Below, in pieces: positions 16,235 to 24,736 of a stretch of DNA of 64,000 nt. The position numbers and the translations under genes were made by a program. The notes under the pieces are model-generated. The model was not told the DNA's origin. It worked only from the letters and a program-made list of their open reading frames with translations, and did no database searches. The DNA lies in NCBI RefSeq assembly GCF_019929345.1, contig NZ_JAHZPJ010000001.1, positions 344,833-408,832 of the forward strand, given 5' to 3'. The stretch comes from Streptococcus oralis (GTDB lineage Bacteria > Bacillota > Bacilli > Lactobacillales > Streptococcaceae). Positions within the stretch are counted from its first letter, which is position 1, and each line of letters starts with the position of its first letter.

Positions 16235-18592
16235 TTAATTAGAAGCCATTTTATCAGGATCTGTACTCATGATATCAAACAATTGTGTACCTTGAGGAAT
16301 CTTATTTTTAAAGGGAACGACAACTGAACCAGCTTTTATTAGTCCTGCCCCTTTTTCTGGATTGACTAGGTATTTTTCGAGTTCTTTTGACAAGCCTAAG
16401 AGTTGAACCAGTTCTTCTCTATCATTTTTTGCTTGCTTGAGGAGAATCATAAATTCACTATTTGCAATAATCCGTCTACCATTTGGATCTAACAATAAGG
16501 TTTCGACATTTTGGGTTATCCCAGTAGGACTAGCTCCATATTTTCTGACACGACTCCACAATTTAAAGAAGAAATCACTGGCATATTTATCTAATAAGAG
16601 AAGCTGCATTTCATCAAAATAAATCCAGGTCTTCTTCCCTAATTTTTGATTCCGAACAACACGATTCCATATCTGATCAAACACTACCATAAGAGCGATT
16701 TGTTTCAGCTCATCTCCTAACTTCTTAACGTTATAAATCAAGAAATTAGATCCTGTCTGAATATTGGTCTTATGAGAAAAAATATCAAGAGAACCTTCGA
16801 CATATAGTTCCATATCAAGTGCCAAATTCTGCGCTTCTTCTTCTGGCTGTTGACTCAAGACAAAAACCCATTCTTCCAAAGAAGGCTCTTTAAATGACTG
16901 ATAGGTCAGTCTGGTGACTCGGTCGATAATCGATTTTTCTCTTCCATCCATTTTTCTATCCAATAACTTGCCGATAAAGGATAAAAGAAATTCTGATTTT
17001 ACCTTTACAGGGTCTTCATCCATATTTTCCTCAGACAAGTCAAGGACATTGAGATAAGTTTGGGAATCAGGCGCAATATCAATCATTTCTCCCCCAAAAG
17101 CTCGTCCAATGACACTGTACTCTTCTTCTGGATCCACAATGATAATTTCAGTATTTTCACCAGATTCCTTGATTTTGGTCGTGATAATTTCATGCTTGGT
17201 TGCCATCCCTTTCCCAGCTCCAGATGTTCCTAAAATCAGACCAGACGGTGTATTTAATAGGCTTCGATCAATGGTAATAATATTGCTTGAGATTTGATTG
17301 ATACCGTAATATTTCCCACTTCGGTCTTGTATGTCTACTGAAGTCCATGGAGAATTCACTGCTACATTGGACGTTAATAAACTCCGTGATACGCCCTCTA
17401 AAAAATCACAACCAAATGGCAGCAAACTATTAAAGGCTGCTTCTTGCATATATGGTAGTTTATCAATCATTAGGTCATTTGAGCCGGCCACTTGTTGGAG
17501 CGTGTCTAGGGCTTGTTTAAGTTCTTCTTCATCCTGACCAAAGACCCCAATCAAGAAGACTGTTTGAAACAGTTTATCTCCTGTCTCTGTCATGGTTTTT
17601 AAGAGTTCCTCAGCTTCATCGATATTGCTTTCTAATACATGACCTACTTTTTCCAAATAGATACCTGTACGAGCTAGTTTTTGTTGTTCCCCAATCTTTT
17701 GGGATTCCATCAAGGTCTTCTTTGTTCGTAGTTTCTTCATGGCATCTGCCTTGGTCGAACTTTGAGCATGGAGGCTCACAATCAATTCCAAATCTCCTTG
17801 CATGAGGTCTCGAATAAACTGATCTCCTAATTCCATACCGTAGTCTCTCACATAGACAATCTGCAATAAGCGGTCATTGATTTGTAGGTAATTCTTGTTT
17901 TTAAAATCCAAGAGATTAGGTGCTATGAAGTGACGAGTTGTCTGACCAGATTTCGTTAAATCACGGTAAGAAAAAGGAAGATGGTGTTCTCCTCTAAGCA
18001 TATCGGCCAACAAGTTGACACGCTCTTCTCCAGCCAAGGATTCAAATCGTGCATCAATTTCTGAGAAACCACTCTTGAAATATTCTCCTATTTGGGACAA
18101 GGAACGATAGGCTTGTTTGGGATTAGAATCCTTTCTACCAAAGCTAATCAGTTTCACAGCTGAAAAGTTATTTTCACCACTGTCTAAATTCTGATTCATC
18201 ATTCGATTCAATTCTTTACGATAGGTATCATACCCATCTTCTTTTTCCTCATACAAAACACTTTGTCTGAATTTTTCTAAATTCAATCTTTTATTAAAGA
18301 TAGTCAATTGGAAGTTGGTTTGGTCATCTAGGGAGTTAATCAAATCAGAATACTTCTCAATGATTGCGCCCTTATCTTCTAAACCAACGGTCTGGTAATT
18401 GACATCACCAAGTAAATAGCTTTGTGAGAAATAATCTTCTTTTACCTGCATCAGACCATTTTGATACAGAGCTTGATAGGAAAGAGTATTAGCCGTAGAG
18501 GGTAACACTTCCTCTTTTTTTCCTTTAACTACTTCTTTCTGATTAGTCATTGAGGTTTTTTGTTTCTTTAATGTATTTGATTTTCTTTTCAT
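16235..18592 (-). CDS. VirB4-like conjugation ATPase
   Basis: This 785-residue protein has Walker A GTSGAGKG near residue 454 and Walker B IYFDEMQL near 656. These are the hallmarks of VirB4/TraE ATPases, which power assembly of the mating channel at the membrane. The start at 18592 overlaps the prgI gene by 50 bp and has an AAAGGA box, so it is translationally coupled. A later ATG (codon 15) is possible but has no better ribosome site. Confidence 0.92.
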   Translation of the reverse strand: MKRKSNTLKKQKTSMTNQKEVVKGKKEEVLPSTANTLSYQALYQNGLMQVKEDYFSQSYLLGDVNYQTVGLEDKGAIIEKYSDLINSLDDQTNFQLTIFNKRLNLEKFRQSVLYEEKEDGYDTYRKELNRMMNQNLDSGENNFSAVKLISFGRKDSNPKQAYRSLSQIGEYFKSGFSEIDARFESLAGEERVNLLADMLRGEHHLPFSYRDLTKSGQTTRHFIAPNLLDFKNKNYLQINDRLLQIVYVRDYGMELGDQFIRDLMQGDLELIVSLHAQSSTKADAMKKLRTKKTLMESQKIGEQQKLARTGIYLEKVGHVLESNIDEAEELLKTMTETGDKLFQTVFLIGVFGQDEEELKQALDTLQQVAGSNDLMIDKLPYMQEAAFNSLLPFGCDFLEGVSRSLLTSNVAVNSPWTSVDIQDRSGKYYGINQISSNIITIDRSLLNTPSGLILGTSGAGKGMATKHEIITTKIKESGENTEIIIVDPEEEYSVIGRAFGGEMIDIAPDSQTYLNVLDLSEENMDEDPVKVKSEFLLSFIGKLLDRKMDGREKSIIDRVTRLTYQSFKEPSLEEWVFVLSQQPEEEAQNLALDMELYVEGSLDIFSHKTNIQTGSNFLIYNVKKLGDELKQIALMVVFDQIWNRVVRNQKLGKKTWIYFDEMQLLLLDKYASDFFFKLWSRVRKYGASPTGITQNVETLLLDPNGRRIIANSEFMILLKQAKNDREELVQLLGLSKELEKYLVNPEKGAGLIKAGSVVVPFKNKIPQGTQLFDIMSTDPDKMASN

Positions 18593-18902
18593 GTTCAGGT
18601 CCTTTCTTTCCTGTAATTGTGCGTAGGGGAACCGTTAGTTCAAAATGAAGACGGTATTTCAAATAATGTTCAAAATATAAATCATTGGGTTTATAGACTC
18701 CAAAAAGCATGAGGGGGATGGTAAAGGCAAACACAAAACCGTAAACAAACCAATCTCCAAATTGCCAGAAAAAGAGATTCAAGCCCAAAACAATAATTGT
18801 GACAATAAAGGCTGGTAAAACAAAGATGATTTGTCTTGTGGTGAAACCTAACCAAGCCCTGTGTTGGTATTTTGAGATGTCTTTAAAGACACGTGTATTC
18901 AT
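18543..18902 (-). CDS. PrgI-family conjugation membrane protein
   Basis: This 119-residue protein has an N-terminal amphipathic stretch (MNTRVFKDISKYQHRAWLGF), two membrane helices (about 25-48 and 50-72) and a basic tail. This is the PrgI family of small inner-membrane channel proteins, encoded next to virB4 in Gram-positive transfer systems. The start has an AAAGGAAA box. A strong hairpin terminator lies between it and the upstream VirB6-like gene. Confidence 0.85.
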   Translation of the reverse strand: MNTRVFKDISKYQHRAWLGFTTRQIIFVLPAFIVTIIVLGLNLFFWQFGDWFVYGFVFAFTIPLMLFGVYKPNDLYFEHYLKYRLHFELTVPLRTITGKKGPEHEKKIKYIKETKNLND

Positions 18903-18915
18903 GACTTTCCTTTCT

Positions 18916-18950
18916 AAAAAGGCTAAGAAGCATTCACTTCCTAGCCTTTA
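18916..18950 (-). terminator. Terminator-like hairpin inside the transfer operon
   Basis: AAAGGCTAGGAAG pairs with CTTCTTAGCCTTT (one G-T pair), followed on the minus strand by five T. It lies in the 53-bp gap between the VirB6-like and prgI genes. It would lower expression of prgI, virB4 and the hydrolase relative to upstream genes unless transcription passes through. Confidence 0.7.
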
Positions 18951-18955
18951 TCTAA

Positions 18956-19810
18956 TTACATACCTAAGATTGAGCGAGCCGTACGTTGAGAACCAACGAG
19001 GGCAATAATCAGTAAGATAGCTTGTACCAAACTACCAAACATAATCGCAAGTGATTGCAAGACTCCTGCACCATTTGAAACAGCTATTTTCCCAGCAGAT
19101 TCAAACAAAGGAACAAGAGAAACAATCAGAAAAATAAGAACCCCTTGTACCGCATAGACCATAATATTTTTTAAATAACCAATACCAATAGACTTCCACT
19201 CATCACTTAAAAATGTTGGAATCGTAAGAGGGGCAAATGGGATCATAAGGTAGAGTTGAATAAATCGAATAGATACCAAAAGATTAACCATGGCTGCACT
19301 TACTATCCGAACTAGCCAAATGAGGAGGGCGAAAAATCCCACAATCATACGGCCAATAAATCCTGAACCTTTTAGTCCAGAGATGGTATCATACTTTGCC
19401 CCACCGTGAGCCACAATCGAGGCCACTTGTTCAATGGCGTGACTCGCAATCCCGATGATGGCTTCTACAATCACGGTAGTGTTGGTAATTACAACTGCGA
19501 CCATAATATAACTAATCAACATCGGCGCTAATGCTTCAAAGGTCATCGCTCCTCCTGAGTTAGCAATTTTCTTTGCCATCTTCGAAAATTCTAAGATGAG
19601 AACAACTGATAAAATCGCAACTCCAAGAGGCTGCATAACACTTTTAGTAATACTAGACATATAAGTCCAAACTGTTGGATTGTAGCTAGATAGAGATTTA
19701 ATCAAATCTACCGTAGATTGTAAATCTACATTAAATCCTTCAAATAAATTTTCAGCTGATATTTTTTCAGATGCAAGGTAAACAAAGGGTGAGACTAAAC
19801 TAAGATTCAT
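18956..19810 (-). CDS. VirB6/TrbL-like conjugation membrane protein
   Basis: This 284-residue protein has six or seven hydrophobic segments. Two are separated by a soluble loop with a conserved-looking GSGFIGRMIVGFFALLIW region (about 145-165). The size, topology and place between a pilin-like protein and PrgI fit the VirB6/TrbL family, the polytopic core of the mating channel. The family assignment rests on context and topology, as sequence motifs are few. Confidence 0.8.
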   Translation of the reverse strand: MNLSLVSPFVYLASEKISAENLFEGFNVDLQSTVDLIKSLSSYNPTVWTYMSSITKSVMQPLGVAILSVVLILEFSKMAKKIANSGGAMTFEALAPMLISYIMVAVVITNTTVIVEAIIGIASHAIEQVASIVAHGGAKYDTISGLKGSGFIGRMIVGFFALLIWLVRIVSAAMVNLLVSIRFIQLYLMIPFAPLTIPTFLSDEWKSIGIGYLKNIMVYAVQGVLIFLIVSLVPLFESAGKIAVSNGAGVLQSLAIMFGSLVQAILLIIALVGSQRTARSILGM

Positions 19811-19826
19811 GTCATTGTTTATCCTC

Positions 19827-20069
19827 CTAAATTGAAATCTGGGTTACAAAGGCTCCAGCAGCCCCAACCATAACACCACCGACAATTTCCAGAATGGCAT
19901 TCCGAACACCTGGTCCACCATCTTTAATGTTGGTTGCAAGGTTGACAATCCCCACAACAACGAGAAAGGCACCAACCGCAATCAATCCCTTCTGTAACAA
20001 AGACATAGCTTGTGCAAACATAGCACTTGCGTCTACTCCATAAACAAAACCTTTAAAATGCGTAATCAT
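19827..20069 (-). CDS. Small two-helix membrane protein (Maff2/VirB2-like)
   Basis: This 80-residue protein has a hydrophobic helix at about 28-45 (GLIAVGAFLVVVGIVNLA) and another at about 62-78, with a Gly-rich turn (DGGPG) between. That is the layout of the Maff2 family and of VirB2-type pilin subunits, encoded before VirB6 in many ICEs. A role as a channel or surface subunit is likely. It is 16 bp upstream of the VirB6-like gene. Confidence 0.7.
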   Translation of the reverse strand: MITHFKGFVYGVDASAMFAQAMSLLQKGLIAVGAFLVVVGIVNLATNIKDGGPGVRNAILEIVGGVMVGAAGAFVTQISI

Positions 20070-20089
20070 CTATTTCCTCTTTTCTATTT

Positions 20090-21970
20090 TTATTTTAAAC
20101 TAGATTCAAAAGTTAAATCACGAATTCTAAGGCCTTCAAGATGATTTTCTTGTCTTTGATTTAAAGGATTGATTTGATAGTTCCACCACCGTTCATCGGT
20201 TTCTTGATTGGCTAGGTATTTCCAGTTTGGATGCTTAGTGGAATTGTACTTTTTGCTTTTAAAGACAGGCATATTTGCAATTCGAACCAAGCATTCATGC
20301 CGTTTCATATTTCCGACCTCATCAGGTGTCATTAAATCACGAGCAATCTTTTGATGAGAAAGGGATCCTGAACCTGTCTGGCCAAAGGAACGACTCGTAT
20401 TTCGAACATCAATGGTTTGTTTTCCGAGTAAGCCACTCATAAATTTAAAGGTATCTTCATCATTCCCACCTAAGTAGACTAAGCTATCACAGTTCCCCAA
20501 AATGGTTTTCCAAGCTTCTTTTTCTTTATAGAGCCCTTGAAGTTGGGCAATATTTTGTAGAATAGGAACGAGACTCATGTTGCGAGAACGGACTGTCGAG
20601 GTTTGTTCAGCAAAATCTGGGATTTCTCCGATATTTGCGAACTCATCTAAATAGACTCTCACATGAAGAGGCAATTGACCCTTAAAATCAATATCTGCTT
20701 GTCTTGTTAGGGTTTGAAATACGGTTGAAAAAAAGAGGGCTGAAAGAAAGCGAAAGGTACTATCGTTATCTGGGATAACTAAGTAAACCATTGATTTTTC
20801 CTGGCCCCATGTCTTCATATCAAGGGTATCTCTTTTGGTCAAATCCATGACACTTTGAATATTGAAGAGGGCAAATTTAGCAGTGGTTACAGCTATAACA
20901 GAATCCAGAGTCTTATCCTTATAATTTTGAAAATCTGCCCAATTTCGCATGGTAAAATTTTCAGTTCCATACTTTTTAGCATAATTTTCAAATAGAATTT
21001 CTAAGACACTTTTTTCTTGATTTTCACCCTTGGATAAGTGTTTAATGAGTTTTGAGATTTCAGCAAAACTTGGATAACGCCCTCGTTTTTTTCGCTCTTC
21101 CACTTCTTTTTTTTGACGTTTCAACAAGTTTTGGTATTCTGTTTGACTCAAACGACTCTCTTCAATGAGCTGTTCTCTTGTTTTGGGTGGATTATAGAAA
21201 TCGACCAAGTAAGAGGCTAAAGCTCGTACCAAAGTCATAGAAGCTTCATCCCAAAATGGATCACTACGAGAGCCAGAGCCTTTGGTGTTATTAAAATAAA
21301 CCGTCAGCATGCGATTCAAATCATTTTCTGTCTCTATATAGCGAAAAGGATTGAAGCCATCTGAGTTCTTCATATTGACTAAATCTAACACCTTTACTTG
21401 GTAGCCATGTTCTAAAAAGAGTTTGCCTGTTTTCTCAGCTAAGTGATCTTTAGGATCCACGACAATATTAGAACTGTTCATCTGAATCAGATTAGGTTTT
21501 ACAAAGCGAAAGGTCTTCCCACTTCCTGAACCTCCGATCACCGCAATATTCTTATTTCTATCATATTGGGGTGGTCTTTTATCTAATAATGTCAAACGAA
21601 CATCTTGTGCTAAAATCGTATCATGAGAAAATTCCTTACCGTAAAAGAGCTTCTTTTCTTTTAGAGTTCCAAAACGGGCGCTCCCGTATTCTACCCCTTC
21701 TCGGTATTGTTTTTTACCAGTCTCTAGATAGAGATAAACCAGCAACATCATCACAAAGCCTAGTAGAAAAAAAGCACTTGATTTTCCAGTAAAAGAAACA
21801 TTCCATGGCGACTGAAGAACTTCATCTTGACCCTCCATCAGAAGATGAGTCCATTTATCTAAGCTATTTCCAGTATAGGAATCATACAAAAGCGTCAAAC
21901 GATGAAAAAGATAGCCTAGTAAGATGCCTAACAGTGAGAATAGTAGGAATTTCTTTCCACTGTACATCAT
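20090..21970 (-). CDS. VirD4-type coupling protein (type IV secretion ATPase)
   Basis: This 626-residue protein has two N-terminal membrane helices (about 8-25 and 67-83). Walker A GGSGSGKTF is near residue 143 and Walker B VYLDEFANIGE near 438. A DPK motif (VVDPKDHLAEKTG) follows at about 170. This is the TraG/VirD4 family, which recruits the relaxase-DNA complex to the channel. The gene overlaps the PcfB-like gene by 4 bp, as pcfC does with pcfB in enterococcal plasmids. Confidence 0.93.
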   Translation of the reverse strand: MMYSGKKFLLFSLLGILLGYLFHRLTLLYDSYTGNSLDKWTHLLMEGQDEVLQSPWNVSFTGKSSAFFLLGFVMMLLVYLYLETGKKQYREGVEYGSARFGTLKEKKLFYGKEFSHDTILAQDVRLTLLDKRPPQYDRNKNIAVIGGSGSGKTFRFVKPNLIQMNSSNIVVDPKDHLAEKTGKLFLEHGYQVKVLDLVNMKNSDGFNPFRYIETENDLNRMLTVYFNNTKGSGSRSDPFWDEASMTLVRALASYLVDFYNPPKTREQLIEESRLSQTEYQNLLKRQKKEVEERKKRGRYPSFAEISKLIKHLSKGENQEKSVLEILFENYAKKYGTENFTMRNWADFQNYKDKTLDSVIAVTTAKFALFNIQSVMDLTKRDTLDMKTWGQEKSMVYLVIPDNDSTFRFLSALFFSTVFQTLTRQADIDFKGQLPLHVRVYLDEFANIGEIPDFAEQTSTVRSRNMSLVPILQNIAQLQGLYKEKEAWKTILGNCDSLVYLGGNDEDTFKFMSGLLGKQTIDVRNTSRSFGQTGSGSLSHQKIARDLMTPDEVGNMKRHECLVRIANMPVFKSKKYNSTKHPNWKYLANQETDERWWNYQINPLNQRQENHLEGLRIRDLTFESSLK

Positions 21971-22476
21971 CTCACCATCTCTTTCTGTTTGACGGCCCCT
22001 TCTTGTCTAAAGGTAATTTGGGATTTAGCCTCATCAATTGCATCGTCTAATGACTTATCCATGGTAAAATCAGCTAATTTCTCCGGATCATTAACCATTT
22101 TTTCTAACAGATGGTCTAAATGATTGTCCAGAATCGAACGGTCTTTCGTGTAGAAATGTAGAGAATCCCCTTGCCAAGCGATGGCTAAAGGAATCTCTTC
22201 TTTTTCTAAAAAAGCTTTAAATTTCTCTATATCAATTGGTTTGTCTAAAAAATCTTTTTTCAGATTAATCGTATCAATCGAATAAGGAGATTGTAGCAAT
22301 TCTTCTAATTTCTGTACCCCTATCTTATAGGCGGAATCTTGTGCTAAAACTTGGCGTCTAGACCATTCTAGAATCTTTAAAAGACTTTTTACAGTAAATA
22401 AAAGACTACGCTCAGCATATTGAACTGCCATTCGTTCCTGTTGTTCAGAGGACATCTGAGGCCTCCTTCTTAACAA
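21967..22476 (-). CDS. PcfB-like (DUF3801) conjugation accessory protein
   Basis: This 169-residue soluble protein is predicted mostly helical at its N-terminus. A small alpha/beta segment follows at about 85-135, with FKAFLEKEEIPLAI and GDSLHFYTKDRSIL. The pattern and the place directly before virD4 resemble PcfB (DUF3801), which helps load substrate onto the coupling protein. I am fairly sure of the position-based role and less sure of the family. Confidence 0.6.
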   Translation of the reverse strand: MLRRRPQMSSEQQERMAVQYAERSLLFTVKSLLKILEWSRRQVLAQDSAYKIGVQKLEELLQSPYSIDTINLKKDFLDKPIDIEKFKAFLEKEEIPLAIAWQGDSLHFYTKDRSILDNHLDHLLEKMVNDPEKLADFTMDKSLDDAIDEAKSQITFRQEGAVKQKEMVR

Positions 22477-22744
22477 ATAGCAGCTTTCCTTCTTTATAAC
22501 GATAAGCTATCAATTTCTGACGTTGCTTAATCGACTTGACAACCTGCAGTAGATCTCTCGAATAAGGTTCTCGAAGAGTAACTTCTACTGCTTTCCCATC
22601 AAAGATACCAACACGTTTAAATTCAATGTAGTCTTTTTTGAGATGTCCTAAGCCCATACCAAAAGGAAAGTGATGAATCAATTGGATGGTACAACCACCT
22701 TTATTTCCCATTTGTTTCAAATCATACAAGTTTACTACCTTCAT
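22445..22744 (-). CDS. First gene of the transfer operon, unknown 99-aa protein
   Basis: I do not recognise this family. The protein is basic, with GNKGGCTIQLIHHFPFGMG near residue 15 and several beta-type stretches, and has no membrane segment. It overlaps the PcfB-like gene by 32 bp, so the two are coupled. It is the first gene after the structured leader and promoter at 22745-22937. An AAAGGAG box lies 7 bases before the ATG. Confidence 0.7.
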   Translation of the reverse strand: MKVVNLYDLKQMGNKGGCTIQLIHHFPFGMGLGHLKKDYIEFKRVGIFDGKAVEVTLREPYSRDLLQVVKSIKQRQKLIAYRYKEGKLLFVKKEASDVL

Positions 22745-22925
22745 GATTAACTCCTTTATCTAGTTTGTCGCATCGTTTAAGTCTGGTAACGATAAACTCC
22801 GTGTCTGTTAGAAAATTCTCACACACGTCTTGTGCCAGTTGCCCTTCACAGGGAAATACTCTCAGTCCCTACTTACACAGGCACGCTAATCAAGACGGAG
22901 TGGATTCAATTTTCAAAGAACAGGT
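22745..22925 (-). ncRNA. Structured leader RNA of the transfer operon (candidate)
   Basis: On the minus strand the leader folds into stacked helices (plus coordinates): 22907-22913 with 22810-22816 (7 bp), 22891-22896 with 22825-22830 (6 bp), 22879-22883 with 22831-22835 (5 bp), and an inner hairpin 22865-22869 with 22849-22853. A competing 7-bp helix, 22894-22900 with 22795-22801, cannot coexist with the second. No T-run follows, so it is not a simple terminator. I do not recognise a known riboswitch. Two exclusive folds suggest regulation, or a DNA-level role such as oriT. Confidence 0.5.
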
Positions 22926-22931
22926 AGCTTT

Positions 22932-22937
22932 ATTATA
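22932..22937 (-). promoter_or_regulatory. -10 element of the transfer operon promoter
   Basis: A perfect TATAAT reads on the minus strand here and would start the leader near 22925. The -35 region is weak and A/T-rich, so an activator may be needed. Confidence 0.5.
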
Positions 22938-23022
22938 GATAAGAGTAGTTGAAATTTTTATCACATTTCTTATTTTTCTGTAGAGCTAAATTCATACTAA
23001 ACAAAGATTTTGAAATAAAAGA

Positions 23023-23045
23023 CTAACATTGTTACATAACGTTAG
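23023..23045. promoter_or_regulatory. Inverted repeat upstream of the transfer promoter (possible operator)
   Basis: CTAACATT and AACGTTAG form an 8-bp inverted repeat with one wobble around 7 bases. It lies about 90 bp upstream of the -10 element and just after the CPBP protease gene. It could be an operator or part of a weak terminator, since no long T-run follows. Confidence 0.35.
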
Positions 23046-23077
23046 CATTTCATTTCCCTAAAACAAGCTAATTTGGT

Positions 23078-23665
23078 CTAAAAAAGCAGCAAACTATAAA
23101 CTAGTAGGTTCCACACCAAATGTAGCCCCATACTGCCCCATAAGTCAGATTTATAGCGCACCATCCCTAAAAACAATCCCAATGAAACATATAAACACCA
23201 AGCTAGAATGGTTCCTGGATGATGTACTAAGGAAAATAAAACACTTGTCAACGCAATTCTGATATCTAATTTTCTAACCAAGTTCCATAAAATTTCTCGA
23301 TACAGAAATTCTTCAACCATACTCGCATTGATTAAGAACAATAAAAATGAAAACCAAGGAACCTGATGTTGTAGGCCAATTAAGTTTGCTTGATTCGTGG
23401 TTCCTTGAGCATGGATTAAGCTAAAACATAGACTTATAATCAATAGGCTAGCTAATCCAATACCAAGCCATTTCATCCTAGATTTCATACTGACCTTATG
23501 CGCTTTTTTACGTTGACCATATATCCATAAAAATGAAATGAGTGACGCACCATAGAGAATCTGTAGTATAGTTAACTCACCGATACAAAAAAATCTCAGT
23601 AAGTATAGAGATACCAATAGGACATTTACTTGTTGGAATATATAAACTGGAATTATTCTTTTCAT
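23078..23665 (-). CDS. CPBP-family intramembrane metalloprotease (Abi/CAAX type)
   Basis: This 195-residue protein has about six membrane helices and the three CPBP motifs: EEFLYRE (about residue 117), FSLVHHP (about 145) and a final HLVWN (about 184). The paired Glu and His residues for metal binding are present, so it should be active. In streptococci these proteases serve bacteriocin immunity or pheromone processing, and some act in phage abortive infection. Within an ICE it may protect the host or process a signal. It starts 3 bp after the small regulator gene. Confidence 0.85.
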   Translation of the reverse strand: MKRIIPVYIFQQVNVLLVSLYLLRFFCIGELTILQILYGASLISFLWIYGQRKKAHKVSMKSRMKWLGIGLASLLIISLCFSLIHAQGTTNQANLIGLQHQVPWFSFLLFLINASMVEEFLYREILWNLVRKLDIRIALTSVLFSLVHHPGTILAWCLYVSLGLFLGMVRYKSDLWGSMGLHLVWNLLVYSLLLF

Positions 23666-23667
23666 AG

Positions 23668-23901
23668 TTACCTCCGAAATAAATCTTCATAATCTAAATC
23701 TAATACCTGCACAATCCTTTCTACCCATGGACTTTGAGGCATTCGTTGTTCCATCTTATAGTGACGAATCTTTTGATACAAACGATTCAATTCACTTGGA
23801 TAGTGAAACTCTCCCGCAAACATTTTTCTGGTTAACTCAATCCAGCTAATATTTCTTTCAGCCAAAATCATGGACAAGTTCTCCCAAAATCGTTCAGCCA
23901 T
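23668..23901 (-). CDS. Small HTH-like protein, possible regulator
   Basis: This 77-residue protein is predicted to be all helical. It has LSMILAERNISWIELTRKMF at the start and a final segment WVERIVQVLDLDYEDLF, reminiscent of the last helices of Cro/CI-type repressors. The middle (RLYQKIRHYKMEQ) is basic. It is typical of small ICE regulators but I cannot name the family. An AAAGGAGAAG box precedes the ATG. It is followed at once by the CPBP protease gene. Confidence 0.55.
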   Translation of the reverse strand: MAERFWENLSMILAERNISWIELTRKMFAGEFHYPSELNRLYQKIRHYKMEQRMPQSPWVERIVQVLDLDYEDLFRR

Positions 23902-23913
23902 ATTGCTTCTCCT

Positions 23914-24294
23914 TTAACTAGATAAATAATGTGTTTGTGCCATGTAAATCAATTGTTTCGTATCTCTTGGCAATAAAGCTCTAGCTTCCTCCAAATTTAG
24001 ATTTGGATAAACTCTCTTATTTGAAACTGCAAGAGGAAGTCTGATGGTTAGTTCAGGATTTTTTAATATCATTTCAATGAAATCCGTTAATCTTAAATTG
24101 TCACGGTTCTTAAATCGTAATAAATTGGGAGATAAAAACTCAAAACAATCTGAAGAATAGCTCATCATCTCAATTAATTTATCCTTTGTCATTTCAGAAA
24201 CTGAATGACAAGATACCTCGATGCCATAGTTTTGGAAGAAGTCTAAAAGAAGTTGATTTCTTTGCCTATTTTTACTTAGATAGAGATCAATCAT
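23914..24294 (-). CDS. Spx/ArsC-fold protein lacking the redox cysteines
   Basis: This 126-residue protein lines up with Spx over its length. It has an opening beta strand IDLYLSKN, a helix with LLLDFFQNYGIEV, then FEFLSPN, LRLTDFIEMILKNPEL, IRLPLAVSNKRVYPN and a closing LEEARALLPRDTKQ. Spx has RRPI.. and ..RRFLPR at the same places. The CxxC at the start of Spx is replaced by NRQR, so thiol switching is impossible. Spx binds the RNA polymerase alpha subunit, so this ICE copy may modulate host transcription or compete with host Spx. Homology is my reading by eye; it needs a profile search. Confidence 0.65.
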   Translation of the reverse strand: MIDLYLSKNRQRNQLLLDFFQNYGIEVSCHSVSEMTKDKLIEMMSYSSDCFEFLSPNLLRFKNRDNLRLTDFIEMILKNPELTIRLPLAVSNKRVYPNLNLEEARALLPRDTKQLIYMAQTHYLSS

Positions 24295-24736
24295 GGGAGA
24301 CCTCCCAAAGATTCGGTTCCATTTGATACTCTGAGACGATTAAGGAATCTAATAAATTTGCGAAGTTAATCGGTTGCTTGTCTTCATCATAAGCTTTTAC
24401 AGTTACTTGGGTTGTAAGTATTCCCTCTTTTCCCTCGGCTCGATAGCCTTGTCCATATAAAACAAAAACAAGATTTTGATGATCATCTACAAAGGCATCA
24501 GCTCCGTTCTTTATATCCTGACTTTCAAGGAATTCCATAATGTTTTGAAGATAGGATTCATAAAATAGTGGGTAATTGTGTTTTTTATGGTAATAATCTA
24601 AAAATGTCACTTCAAACTCACATGGATAATTGGGCATCAAAAATATTTGTTCATCCAACTGCATCATTTCTGCATCATGTAATTCTGTTTCTAATTCATC
24701 ACAATATAGTATTGACTCTTTATTTAACGCTTTCAT
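24287..24736 (-). CDS. ICE protein of unknown function, 149 aa
   Basis: I do not recognise the family. The protein is acidic and soluble, with aromatic-rich segments such as FEVTFLDYYHKKHNYPLFYE (about 42-61) and a beta-rich middle (NLVFVLYGQGYRAEGKEG). It overlaps the Spx-like gene by 8 bp and the methyltransferase gene by 17 bp, so the three are translated together. Confidence 0.65.
   Translation of the reverse strand: MKALNKESILYCDELETELHDAEMMQLDEQIFLMPNYPCEFEVTFLDYYHKKHNYPLFYESYLQNIMEFLESQDIKNGADAFVDDHQNLVFVLYGQGYRAEGKEGILTTQVTVKAYDEDKQPINFANLLDSLIVSEYQMEPNLWEVSHD

Noticed and set aside
22745..22925. TPP riboswitch, because of a CUGAGA string in the transfer leader
   Set aside because: The remaining TPP elements (second arm and closing stem) are absent and the downstream genes have no link to thiamine.
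22745..23077. oriT of the ICE
   Set aside because: No relaxase gene lies nearby and I find no match to a nick-site pattern I can trust; kept only as an alternative for the leader finding.
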